Source of the DNA: Brassica napus
Lineage: Eukaryota; Streptophyta; Magnoliopsida; Brassicales; Brassicaceae
DNA length: 64,000 bases
Assembly (NCBI RefSeq): GCF_020379485.1
Contig: NC_063447.1
Location: 60,129,452-60,193,451, forward strand
Direction of reading: 5' to 3'
The stretch's first letter is position 1, and the number at the start of each line of letters is the position of its first letter. Below the pieces are notes generated by a model. It worked only from the letters and a program-made list of their open reading frames with translations, made no database searches and was not told the DNA's origin. Positions 34,438 through 45,936 of this stretch are shown here, piece after piece. The translations under genes were made by a program, and so were the position numbers.

Positions 34438-36498
34438 CTAGTTCCTGCACAAATCATAATCATGATCTTATTAAGAACTCAACATTAACCTACTTTGTTT
34501 CACTGTATCGATTCAATTTACTATCAGAACTTACCTTCTAATGGTCTTTGATGGAACAAGTATTCCTCTCTTCTCAAGGCTCTTGAATCGATCTCTTGCA
34601 AGTGTGCAACACGCCTTCCAAAATAAAGAGAATGATCTCTCATCAGATTCTTGTCTACCAAGAAAACTCACAATGACCATAAACTTTTTGTTTCAGGGAA
34701 ACAAGCGTATATATATTACCTTCAGCTTACGAAGTGAACCGGTCATCTCTTCTGTTAAGAGAACCTGAACAGGAGGAGCCTCATACTTGTGCTTTCCCAA
34801 ACGAGGAGGACGTATCTTAAGCACTTCCTCCTTAGCAATGGTCTGTCTTATCTTTTTATTCAGCTTCTCCTTATCATCTTCAGCTATTTCTTTTATAATT
34901 TTCGGCAAGCTACAAAAATAAAAAAATAGTAAGAATAATATTTTGAGAAGCATTAATTCAAAATACCTGTCAATCTCTTTTGATAACTTCTCTTTATGCT
35001 TCTCCTTCGTCTCCTCTTTACGTAGAGCCTTTTGTCTAGCTCGCTTGTTCAACACCACACGTGTCACTCTCTTTGTTGTTCTTGCGGTTCTGCAGTATGT
35101 GAATCTAAGTCTTAGCCAATGCAGAATGTAAAACAAAACAACAATAAAGAAGAGAGAGGGAGAGTTTTACTTGTTCCCAGCTTCAGACACATCATTTGCA
35201 GCGTCTGCTTCCTCTTCACCTTCGCTACCATTGTCCACACCAAGAAAGTAGGCACTCTTTCCGTTGATTATTCTATTGCACACACTCAAAAGACCCGCCT
35301 CGTCTTCGATATTGTTGTTCCCATCGATAGTCAAAGGCACAGGCTCAGGTCCTAGCTCAGTTTTGTAAACTTTCTGCATTTCTTGAGCAACTGCTTCAGC
35401 CAACATATCCTGCAACACAATAGAACATGAGAGAAGACAATAAAGCTCAGGTCAGTGAGACATTAATCTATAGAGTAAAGAGTTTGTACCTCGTGACTTT
35501 CAGCTGTAGGGTTGTATGAGCATCCTGCAGGATCAACTTCTACTGCTGGAATAGTCGTAGTCATTTTCCAAATCTGTACAAACAATAAAAAGTGTTACAG
35601 TCTCAAAAACAAATCAACAATTTTATTTACAGGGAGACATTGTTACCTTTCTAGGGTTGCTCTCATCTTCTCCTGCAAGTTTTACACCAAACATTATATG
35701 TTAACATCTCTATCCAAAAGAATCAAAAGGATTCAGACCGAACTAAAAGTATAATATTTCACTAAGCAAACCTTTATTATCATCGCCCCACAAGTCCATC
35801 ATTACAGAATCATCATCAACGTTCTGCAAAGAACAGAAAAAAAAATCATATGAAAATCAACCTCATGTCCAGACAATAACCGGTGAGCTTTTGCTACTGT
35901 GCTAACTCATTATCACTTACACTTTGAGCTTGTTTAGGTGTTTTGCTTTCTACAGCGTTTGTCTTCTTCTTCTTACTGATCTTTGACTTGGGCTTGGAAG
36001 ATGACACCACCTGGACAAATGGGTTCTTCTTTAAAACACTGTCACACCGAAGCACTTTCTCTCTGCTCTTCTCAATCTTACGCTTCACCGGAAGGTCTGA
36101 TATAAAAAAAGAACATAATAAAGTTTAAAACTTTCCTTTCTATAACATATAAAGATTACTCCTTTGCTCTCTAAGACGACTCAGAAACTCTAACGGGAGA
36201 GATTCCATCACTATGCTGATTCTAATGTATCGTAAAGGTGAATACTTTGCTGCTCATAAAACGTAAAGGAAGCTAAGCAGACACACTCTAAGCAAAACCC
36301 TTAAACATAGAGGGAGTTAAGAAGAGAACCGTGAGACTTCTCGACGCGGAAGAGGTCCTCGCTGGGAGCGGCGGAGAGGTTTCCACCGGAGAGAGCGTCT
36401 TTGGTGGTTTTCTCGAAGAAGTCTTCGATGTCCTCGGTGCTTATGTTAGCTCTCCATGCTTTTTTACCCTTTCTTGAACTCTTAGAACCCTTCCCCAT
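34438..36498 (-). CDS. SMO4: SMO4, plant Nop53 homologue (60S ribosome biogenesis)
   Basis: Ten exons: 36330-36498, 35921-36096, 35772-35823, 35647-35672, 35490-35573, 35171-35409, 34967-35089, 34720-34909, 34535-34614 and 34438-34444. They join in frame to 381 residues with GT-AG introns. The N terminus (MGKGSKSSRKGKKAWRANIS, then EDIEDFFEKTT) and the basic coiled-coil-like segment (VLNKRARQKALRKEETKEKH, then APPVQVLLTEEMTGSLRKLK) are characteristic of Nop53/GLTSCR2. The protein acts in the nucleolus in late pre-60S maturation and recruits the exosome for 5.8S processing; Arabidopsis smo4 mutants have small organs. The 26-bp exon and the 7-bp last exon (Asn plus stop) are unusually short; if the last intron is kept, translation stops immediately, so the ends differ by one residue. 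Two TGGGC words (about 36635 and 36657) upstream fit site II control of ribosome genes. Confidence 0.9.
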
Positions 36499-36790
36499 CT
36501 CGTTCTCTCTCTCTCTCTTTATCTGTGTTGGTTTCTCTCGGCGGCGTGAAGGTTGGTTTTGGTGTCGAAAGAGGAGGAAGGAGGTGCTTCGAAGAAGAGG
36601 AGGATACTAGGGATAGGGCTTTAGATAGAACATAATGGGCCTTAGGTTGCTTTTATGGGCTTTAAGTAGAAATGAGATGGGCTTGTACATTTCTCAGTCT
36701 CATTCAATAGCTAATACATATTCTTGATAATTAAATATTAAAAGTATTTTAAAAAAATAATATGAATATCCAAATTTCTATATGCGAACC

Positions 36791-37371
36791 TAGCCCTGGG
36801 ACGGATCCGGATATCCGGATCCGGATCCGTCGTATCCGTGGATTTAATATCCGGATCTGGATTCGTGGTTTCCGGATATCCGGGTTTCGGATATCCGTCT
36901 CGATATTCTATTATCCGCGGATATCCGGATCCGGATCCGTCAAAATAATGAAAAATAATTTTTTTAACAAAAAATACTAATTTTTTTAATATAATACATA
37001 AATTAAATATTTATAAATATATTTATATATGTTTATAATATTGTAAAATCTAAAATATAATATTATAAGATTAATTCATGTATAAATATTAATATATCAA
37101 ATATAAATATTAATAAAATTTAAAAATTTAATGTATTTTAAAAACACGGATCCGGATCCGGATATCCGGACCTAAAAATTATGATATCCGGATCCGGATT
37201 CGGTTTGCACGGATCCAAGATTTTACTATCCAGATTCGGATCCGGTTTGCACGGATTCAAGATTTTACTATCCAGATTCGGATCCGGGCACTCCGGATAT
37301 CCTATTTTCGGAGCGGATCCGGAGCGGATCTCGGATCGAATCCGGATCTCGGATAATAAGTCCCAGGCCTA
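36791..37371. mobile_element. hAT-type palindromic miniature element rich in GGATCCGGATATCC
   Basis: The ends are inverted (TAGCCCTGGGAC and TAGGCCTGGGAC). The flanks TGCGAACC (36783-36790) and TGCAAACC (37372-37379) agree at seven of eight bases. Inside, GGATCCGGATATCCGGATCC words repeat in both orientations around an AT-rich centre, giving strong foldback potential. No ORF of note. Confidence 0.72.
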
Positions 37372-37379
37372 TGCAAACC

Positions 37380-37740
37380 AATGTATGTGATTATTATGTA
37401 TTTTGTGTAAAATCATATCTAATTTCATATAACGTTTATGATTATGTGTGTCTAATTAAGTTGTTGATTGTCTACTCTGACTATTATAAATTATATAGAT
37501 ATATATTGTTAACGTGTGCAGTGTGCTCTCCCATATTTGTGGATTCCGACAAATAAGTTTTGTGAAAAGCTTAGGAACCTATATTGAATTTGTAAGAATT
37601 TCGAAGTTTTTGGTAGGAATTTAGATGAGTGATTTTGATAGGATTTTTTTTCTAAAAATTGGAGATTTATAAGATTTTTAATATTTAAAACAACATAAAA
37701 CAAAAGATCATTTGACAGCCTCATCTCTGTTTCATCTCGA
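37380..37740. other. Non-coding spacer
   Basis: AT-rich sequence between the hAT-type element and the SINE. No feature recognised. Confidence 0.4.
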
Positions 37741-37758
37741 AACTACGAAATATCATTT

Positions 37759-37933
37759 GGTAACACCTCAGGCTTCGGTCTGAGAGGTCACGAGTTCGAG
37801 TCTCGGGCGGGGAGGAGTGTCCAGGGCCCGTAAGAAGGTACAGACGCCGGCTGGCTCCGGGCCTAGGTGGTGGGCTGGCCGAAAGCTGGTCAACACCTGG
37901 TTAATAAAATAAAAAAAATAATAAAAAAAAAAA
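37759..37933 (+). mobile_element. tRNA-derived SINE
   Basis: A 175-bp insert with a tRNA-like promoter: an A-box-like GGTAACACCTCAGG and a B box GAGTTCGAGTCTC. It ends in an A-rich tail. An 18-bp target duplication, AACTACGAAATATCATTT, flanks it exactly (37741-37758 and 37934-37951). Not a functional tRNA. Confidence 0.9.
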
Positions 37934-38025
37934 AACTACGAAATATCATTTCACAGCTTCATCAAAACTACGGAAGATCATTTCACAGCTTAAAACTACG
38001 AAAGATCATTTCACAGCTTCATCTC
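37930..38025. repeat. Short tandem repeat at the SINE target
   Basis: A unit like AAACTACGAAAGATCATTTC followed by ACAGCTT occurs three times (about 37934, 37964 and 37993), and a related AAGATCATTTGACAGC lies upstream near 37704. The SINE inserted into this short repeat. Confidence 0.65.
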
Positions 38026-38419
38026 TGTTTACAAAAGTTGTATATATCTCTCAAGCTAAATATTCCACTCGTCTCTTCTCTTTTGACCTTGCCGCATGAC
38101 ACAAAAACAAAGCATACACACCTTTTCCAGTCTCCATAAAACACTTTGCAGGAGTTAAAATTATTTATACGACTAATTATAGCACTGGAAAATCTGAAAA
38201 TTTAAGTGGAACCGTCCTTTTTGGTGTAACTGTTGGAAATCTTAAATGAAATTTTTATCTTCCGTCATCAATCAATTGTCTCCAACATGTATTGCTCTTA
38301 TTCATCACTCTCTTTCTATCTCTTTCGTTTTACGAAAAATATCTCGTAAGAATCAAAAACAGAGCAGTTCTATCTCGCTCTTTCGCTGAGAGCTTCCATG
38401 TCTGAAACCAAACACAACA

Positions 38420-38890
38420 AAGCTTGACTCTTCCTCTCAAATTTCCTGTTTCTTTCAAAACCCATGAAATTTTCTCAGGAAAATATGAATTGGGTTTTCT
38501 CAGAAATCAAAACCCAGAATCGCCTCTCTCCTTCATCAATTCCACAACCACCACCATTAACTATCTGATCCAACACAAACTTCAACCTCAACAGCAAACC
38601 AGTCCAAGCATTCTCCTGATAATCATAATCCTATCGATCATCTTCTTCATCTCAGGTCTCCTTAATCTGTTAGTCAGATTCCTCCTCACACCACCGAGAA
38701 GAGACAGAGAAGATTACTTCGACAACGTCACTGCTCTTCAAGGCCAGCTTTTCCACCTCCACGAATCAGTAGTTGGCCAATCCTTCATCGACACATAACT
38801 GTTTTTCATTCCATCATCGGTCTCAAGAACTACCCCTTTTGATTGCGATGTATGCCTCTCTTAGTTCGAAACAGAGGACAAGCTCATGAA
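38420..38890 (+). pseudogene. Truncated ATL13-like RING-H2 ubiquitin ligase
   Basis: One frame encodes SPSILLIIIILSIIFFISG (a single membrane helix), then LLTPPRRDREDYFDNVTALQ and FHLHESVVGQSFIDT, close to Arabidopsis ATL13. It then meets a TAA at about 38797. Matching sequence continues in other frames: FHSIIGLKNY, then FDCDVCL, and FETEDKL, where the RING-H2 finger begins. After the first Cys pair the match ends, so most zinc ligands are absent. The N terminus lacks a clear ATG in frame and seems shifted as well. Active ATLs are membrane-anchored E3 ligases; this copy cannot be one. A dispersed fragment, not expected in the syntenic block. Confidence 0.85.
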
Positions 38891-39200
38891 GAAGACAGAC
38901 GACGTAGAATTTATTAAACGAAGAAAAAACAATTTTTCTACTTATTTATTTTGAAATACCTCTCATGGTATTTGTTTTAGTGAATTTTGTCTATAAAACC
39001 AATTATCTAATAATTCTTGATAATATTAGGAGTGAAATCTTTCTTTTTCAATAAGGGGAGATTTGAAGGAGTTTGAATAAATGATCAATCCAATAAGGGT
39101 AGGGTGGATTTGATAGAAGTTTTATAAATTCTAGATACAATAAAGAGAGATTTGAACAAAAACTAGAATTCTCTCAAATCATGAGTACAATAAGCCCCCC
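38891..39200. other. Spacer
   Basis: No gene or delimited repeat recognised. Confidence 0.4.
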
Positions 39201-39204
39201 TTAA

Positions 39205-40250
39205 TCTTGTACCATTTTTATCTACCATAAGAAAGTCATATTAGTCTTATTAGGTCCATTTCATTAATTACATTTATTTAATTATTTATATTAGTCTATC
39301 AATATATAAAGATATTAATAATAAACCAATTTTAACTGTAAATTTAAATTTTATTTTTAGTTATAACAAAATATTGAGAAAAAAATCTAACAAAATCTTT
39401 TTAAAAATTTAAAATATTTTATTTAAATTAGTACCATTGATTAATTTCGTAATTAATAATATATACTATTATACATTAATTTAAATAAAATTTTATTATA
39501 AAACAAAATAAAATAAAAGTGTATGCTATTTTTTAAATTTTATAATTATATTCTATATCTTCTTTATTAAAAGAAATACCATAAAAAATCATACTAGGTC
39601 TATTTCATCAATTACATCTATTTGACTATTTAAGTTAATCTATTTGATATATAACATTTCTAAAAAATCTTATAAATTATATAGATATTAATAAATAAAT
39701 TTTAACTGTAAATTTAAATTTTATTTTTACTTATAACAAATATGTTAAAAAAAACTAACAAAATCTTAATAAAATTTTAAAATATTTTTAAATTAATGCA
39801 GCGATTGATTTCAAAATTAATAATATAATATTATTATAATGTATTTACTTATAAAATCTCACAATATACTAAAATAAATAACATAGAAATATAAATTATG
39901 CTAAAAAAATATCAATTTTATAGTATAACTAAATAAAATTTTAAAATGTATTGTATTCAGTCTGTAAAAATTAGAAAAAATGAAGGAGATTCTCAATTTT
40001 TTTATTTCATACTATGAATTTATTTTACCAAACTCGAAAATATATTAATATATAATAACAATTAATAATAAAGTAAAATATCTAAAACAAATCATTATAC
40101 ATTAATAATATCGAATAAGAAACATAACCAATAACATTATAGATTTACACAATATATAACACTAAAATGTAAATATCTTTTAAAGTTTTGCGATGGTATC
40201 CGTTATATATTTATAAAATGAAAATGTACCCGCACGTATAATTAGTTTAT
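39205..40250 (+). mobile_element. Helitron-derived AT-rich sequence, two nested or tandem partial copies
   Basis: Two related stretches start near 39220 and 39577, sharing CATTAATTACATTTATTT-like words and TTTTAACTGTAAATTTAAAT (about 39329 and 39698). Near 39557 is a TCTTCTTTATTAAAAGAAATACC-like 5' end, and at about 40229-40246 ACCCGCACG followed by TAATTAG resembles a decayed 3' end. Boundaries are not certain. Sequence inverted and similar to this occurs at about 51316-51490. Confidence 0.45.
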
Positions 40251-41370
40251 AAGTCTACAACTAGACATGCACACGTCAGACATGTAACTGTGAGCATATA
40301 TACTTAGTCATAAATTTAATGTTAAATACGTATTTTCTACATTATTCTGATGTATAAATATGAGGATGGAAATGATTGAGCAATGTATATTATTTGATCA
40401 AATACTATACAAAAATCGAAAATAAAAGATATTACAAAAAAAGAGTGATGTTTGATAGCACAAAGCCGCCCCCGTGACCTAATTCTCATTTGATTCCTTT
40501 GTCACATTCAAGAGGAAAGTGGGGTACTTCAAACTGATAAACCCTGACTACAACATACTATTGCAAATTCTTCTTCAGATATGTTCAATATTATTTTGTC
40601 TGTTTGGTCTCATCTAAATCCCATGTACATTGATGTATTGGACTAGTTTAATTAATAAGTCGTCATTAAAATTGATGTATTGGGACTCGAAGCAACTCCA
40701 CGATACTAAACCTACCACGCGAATATAAACCATGTTTTAAACTTTATTTGAATATCTAAAAAGAGATCCATCTATTGTCTAAACTTCTCTTTGAAGTTTG
40801 GTATGGATCATTCTATAAATCTAGGATATTCCAGGTTAGTAAAACATTGACGTGATAATATGAAGAATAAACAGCAAGAGATAAATATGTGTACTGCAAT
40901 GTCATGATTATTTTTGTCACCTAATTGAATTGAGACTAGGTATCAACTGTTTACCTGGAAAAGAAAAAAAGATTAGCAAAACTATAATGTAATAAACAGT
41001 CTATTAATCAAGATCTTAAACAAAAAAAGGAAATAAATGTATAGTTTTTAGCAAAAACATAAAAAAAAAAAAGTATAACTAGTACTCTTAGCATACCAGA
41101 TCAAGTGAAGTTAACGACATAACAGTAACATGAATCGCTTGTGAAGTAACGGCGTCTATAGAGGGCGTGGTCTTCATAAAATTTCAATCTTGAGCTGATA
41201 ATAATAAGTAGTGTTTCATAATGGTGGTTCATAAGTCGGACGTGTAAATTTTCATGCAGTCAGAATCATTTTTCCTAATAAGTAGGAAAATAAACCAATG
41301 ATCGTTTTTCAAGTGGAACTACTCTATGAATATTGAATCTCGTTGATTTTTGCTTATGAACTATATTAAG
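40251..41370. other. Non-coding AT-rich region
   Basis: No gene, RNA or transposon end recognised. Confidence 0.4.
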
Positions 41371-41375
41371 ACCAT

Positions 41376-41695
41376 TTCCAACTCATCTCTAAAATAGAGA
41401 TGAAATTTTTGCTCCAATGTGTTTCTCTATAATAGAAGAATGTTATATTTGCCTCTATAAATAGATGAATGCTATTTTTTTCTATATTTAGAAAAAAAAT
41501 AGTATTCATCTATTTATAGAGGCAAATATAACATTTTTATAGAAAGACATTAGAGCAAAAACCTCATAATATAGAAGAAAAAATAGTATTCATCTATTTA
41601 TAGAGGCAAATATAACATTTTTATAGAGAGACATTAGAGCAAAAACCTCATCTCTATCGTTTTCTCTATTTTAGAGATAGGTTAGAGATGTTTTA
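41376..41695. mobile_element. Foldback miniature element with duplicated right arm
   Basis: The outer ends, CATCTCTAAAATAGAGA on the left and its inverse TCTCTATTTTAGAGAT on the right, are complementary. The left arm (about 41440-41480) carries TATATTTGCCTCTATAAATA. Its inverse AGTATTCATCTATTTATAG appears twice on the right (about 41500 and 41588). One arm has therefore been tandemly duplicated (an 86-90-bp unit). Class unclear. Confidence 0.7.
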
Positions 41696-41699
41696 AATC

Positions 41700-42294
41700 A
41701 GTAATTTAGTGCAAGAAAGTTTAATTCATGAGGGAGATAAGACAAAAGAGATATAGCTGTTGCAGACACGAGACTCTTTTACAAAATTTTAAGGTACAAA
41801 TATTAATATATAATATGGAACAGGGAAAAAATATTTTACCTGTTTGCTAAAATGATAATTTCTAAGCCATTTTTTTTCGAAAATGAATCAATGACAAGGT
41901 AATTCTTTGTATCCCTTATAATTCATATGTAGATAGCGACCCTACATATATATCTCCCACATATATTTTCATTTTCATTTCCAATCGGTATTTTCTATAA
42001 CAAGATTACAAATAGCATGGCGATTGTCGGAAGGCATAATATCTACAGTGTTAATATAAAACTACAGTGTATATAAGTTATACCATAGTCTTGGAACTCT
42101 TGGTTTTGTTTGTGTTGCCTAATTTTTCCTTAATGGTGGCAATTGCAAGAATATCACACAACACAAATGTTAAATACATTTAAATCAGATTCTAATATAT
42201 GCTGTATATAATACTATATGACATATTGAGTACTAAACTCTACGATTTGATTTTAATTCATAAGTACATATCTCCAACAATATATCTAACCAAA
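41700..42294. other. Non-coding spacer
   Basis: No feature recognised. Confidence 0.4.
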
Positions 42295-43962
42295 GAGGAT
42301 CTCGGAGTGGACGAGAGTTGGAGAAAAAGAAGAGTGGACTTTAGTACGCTCGCCCTAACTCTCTCCCGATAGAGACTCCGCCGCACATCATCTCTCTCGG
42401 CGCCGGAGAGGCCTTTGGCCGCCGGCGTCGGGCCATTTGCACCACCGCTCGCTCCTCACCGTCTTCTGCTTCCTTTTTCGTGGTTCTCAGTCTCTGTTCC
42501 GTGGTCAGCGTCGTCTCTAACAACGCCGTCTCGTCGAGTTTCTCCGTCACCACCGCCCCTGTTCTCAGTTCCACCTACCTCCAGGTTCCCCCTCCGCCTC
42601 CGCTTCTAACAGTGATGAAAAGCTCCCACCTTTCCACACTTCCTGAGACCATCTCCAACCACGGTCGCTCTCCATTGCTAACACTCTCCGTGCTTCCGTT
42701 CCATCCCGGGATAGTCAAGCCTCGAACCTGCGGATCTATGCTTTCCATGAAAAATCTTCAGTTAGATCCGACGTATGCAGAGCCCCTTGAGCCAGATCTC
42801 CTTGTCAACCTCGTCTTGGGTTTTAGCCAGTTCGGAGGTTGTGTCAGAGCACTCCTCTATCTCGTCTCTCCCCTTCGCCGGATCGAGTCACCAACTCCAG
42901 CCACCGCCTCCATCCAACTCCCGCTAGCTTCCTCACATGTCTTTATGCCACCGATTATACACCCAACATTGAGGCAGCTCCATCCCACCAAGGTTTCTAT
43001 GGAGCTAAGCTACATCGATTAGATCTTCGTCTCCTAGTTACCACCGGACCTATTGTGCAAGAGTGTTGTTTCGCCAGATTTCCTCACGAAGTTTTCACCA
43101 TTGCGTCTCTATCACACTATGCCGTCTCAAGCATCGACGGTTCTTCGCAAAACCGGATTTGTGGCATTCCCGATCTCCTCGTCGCTGGAACTATTATGCA
43201 AGAGTGTGGACTCGCCAGATTTACTAACTCCATCACCGCTGTGATTCCATCACATTACGCCGTCTCAAGCATCGACGGTTCTTCACAACTATGCGACTTT
43301 CACACTGGAGTTGTTACACGGAGACCAATCCATCCCGAAGCTTTTTACCTCTTATCCGATGTTTGCTCACACACACTCTGGTTGAACGAGAGTGATGACT
43401 GTCTGCTTAGGTCTTCGGTTACAACTTGTTGGGCTCGACACGGTAATGTTGAGTTTCGAGTCTTGGACCCAATTAAACCTTCAGCTCTGTCATCAAACCT
43501 CATTTCCCCAAGCGCCTCTTTGGAGGTGAAGTTAGAGCTTGAGATTCACCTAGTCTATTCGGTAAGCCATGTTGGGTTTAAAGCTGATCGTACTTGTTTC
43601 AGCGCCAAATCAAGTCAAATAGGACTTAGTTCTCTCAATGTTGTCTACGGATCTGGAGCTTCTCACCTAAAGTTCTTGCCAATCAACATTCCAACCTCTT
43701 CGTATAGGTGTTTCAACGTCGTTTTCGACTATCAATTGTTCTTTCGAACAATCGCCATGGGAACAAAAGTGAAGCTTCTCTTTGGGTTTCTTCATTTCGC
43801 TGAGCGTGACTCGCCCCTAGATGGTTCTATCTCTAGTTTTTCTGTATTGTTTTCTAGTTTCATTCTACCGTCGAACAGGGCTCCGGAACTTTATGCTTCA
43901 GTTGTAAACGTTTCTCTTTGAACCTTTTATAATATAAGTTTGTGTTACAAAAAAAAAAAAGA
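42295..43962 (+). mobile_element. Intronless retroposon-like sequence with poly(A) end
   Basis: GC-richer than its surroundings and open over long stretches in more than one frame (notably 42839-43921, with an overlapping frame 42480-43022). It ends in TATAATATAAGTTTGTGTTAC plus a run of 12 A. The words ATATCTAACCAAA before and ATGTCTAAACGAA after it agree at 10 of 13 bases and may be an aged target duplication. An internal direct repeat of about 150 bp holds TATGCAAGAGTGTGGACTCG and GCCGTCTCAAGCATCGACGG-like words (about 43045-43155 and 43195-43285). No reverse transcriptase or known domain was recognised. A non-autonomous LINE-type insertion or a retroposed transcript are the main options. 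Confidence 0.5.
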
Positions 43963-45936
43963 GATGTCTAAACGAATTAAGCTACAGACGTGAGACAGAA
44001 AGGGTTTGATGAAGCAACGGGACTTGTGTGTAGAGTGTTGTTTTGTTGTGATGATTAAGTGGCACGCATGTGAATTGGTGGGTACGTTTGTTTGTCCGTC
44101 TCTTACATAGACAATCTTCTGCATCATTTATCAATACTAATCTATCCAAACTTATATACTTACATGTATTTATAAACTCTAACATGTACAACTTCGTATA
44201 TTTACTTTAGTGGGTGGAGCATATTGATCTAACATACATATATAGATGAGTTTTTATTTTTTTTGAATGAAATAGATGAGTTTTTAATTTGAAACTGATC
44301 CATCAAATCATTCTTTACATGCGTAAGGCAAATTGTTGGCCATCAAACTATATATATATATATATGTATATATGATAAGTGTTTTGAGAGACGTGACTTT
44401 ACATTGGTGTTTGTTCAAAAATGTGATGCACAACTACATACATATAAACGTAGAGTATAGTCATCCATATACGTACACAGATCAATGTATACGTTACGCA
44501 TATATATTTCTCGAGAGAGAAAGAAATAAAGAGAGCGATATGGAGGACAAGGAGAGATGGTGAATAGGGGAAGAGAGATCAGGATCATATATCAGTGGGT
44601 TTGTGTTCATAAAGATCCCCGTGAGGAGTGTTTGGTGGCATTCCAAAATCACAACTAACATTCTTTTGTTTGCTTTTATTCTCCCGATGCTCCCAAGCTT
44701 TAACTTATTCTTTAAAAAAAAATTGCACAATATTAGTTCCTCTCCCATATATTACGAATTCACGAGCTCATATAATTTCCTTTATCCTCTTTTTTTTTCA
44801 TAACTATCATTCTCTCTTCAAGTATCATATTAACATTATTCAAGTACTACATAAATATATATACCGCGGATCTAGTTAATCCAAGTTCAAATGGTTTTCT
44901 TCTTGTTGCAATGATCATAACGAATTAGATGTAAATGGCACTTGCATACTTTAATTCGTTATTGACTAGAAACTGGATCCAAAAGAGATGTGGTGATGTC
45001 TTTTTGATACGAAATTTATTCTAGATAGATCAATATATGATGTTCAAAAAGAAATGAATGACCAGCAATAATAGATATATACCTGACAAAGTCCATTTTA
45101 TATTATTATTTACTACAGCGATTGGAATAGTATATCGATATCGTATCATTAAGTATAAATATGGAGTTTTCCCGTTATATATCTTTATCCGTTTCCAAAA
45201 GTTCAAAGCTGTATATAGTTGTAGTCAATTATCGTGATTTTGCTTGGACGCGTTAGAATAGTATCGAAACAAAGAGGAAAATAAAACACATAAATAATGT
45301 AAAACTTTTTATGGTGCTAAGATAAGGTATTTTATCACAGCGAGAAATTACAGTCAATAAAAACATAGTAATTAGTTTACAATATTAGTATCGGTAGGTA
45401 AAGGTATGGACACGTATATTTGTATTTGTACGTATGTAAATGATCATATGAATAATTGAATATTGTAAATTATTATTATTATTATTATTATTTTTTGAAA
45501 AAATATTAAATTAATTCAAACAAAAAATACTGTACAACCAAAGTTGCTTGTTTTAAGCTCAAAAGAATTTGAAACTTTGCTTTACATCAGAAAGTAGGAT
45601 ATTGTAAATTAATCAATATTCGAAATGCATAAATATAAGAAGAAAAAAAACAGGGTCGAATATTAAATAGATTTCGTATATTAGGACATAGAGGCAAGGA
45701 AGTAATTCACGAGATACAAATCGGAGTTGTCCGTATGTAATATTTTGTAGCGATCAAGAGAGACTAACGCAGACATGTGAGAGGGGAGAGGATCCTATAA
45801 ACAATTTAGTCTAAGTTCTCTGCTTCCTCCTTATCATATATATATTGCAGATATACACATAGTTCCTCTAAATAGAAGATAATACAAATAAATCAAGAAA
45901 GCTCTATTGGAAGGGAAGAGGCTTATAAATATAAGA
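43963..45936. other. Spacer and promoter of the bHLH-related gene
   Basis: AT-rich sequence with a TA microsatellite (about 44346-44366) and an ATT trinucleotide run (45470-45492). Short overlapping frames have no recognisable product. TATATATATT near 45835-45848 may be the TATA region of the gene starting at 45937. Confidence 0.45.

Noticed and set aside
37759..37933. Functional tRNA gene
   Set aside because: Only promoter boxes are tRNA-like; no cloverleaf can be formed and there is a poly(A) tail and target duplication.
44560..44640. Possible microRNA precursor
   Set aside because: I compared it with common plant miRNA families and saw no matching mature sequence or clear arm pairing.
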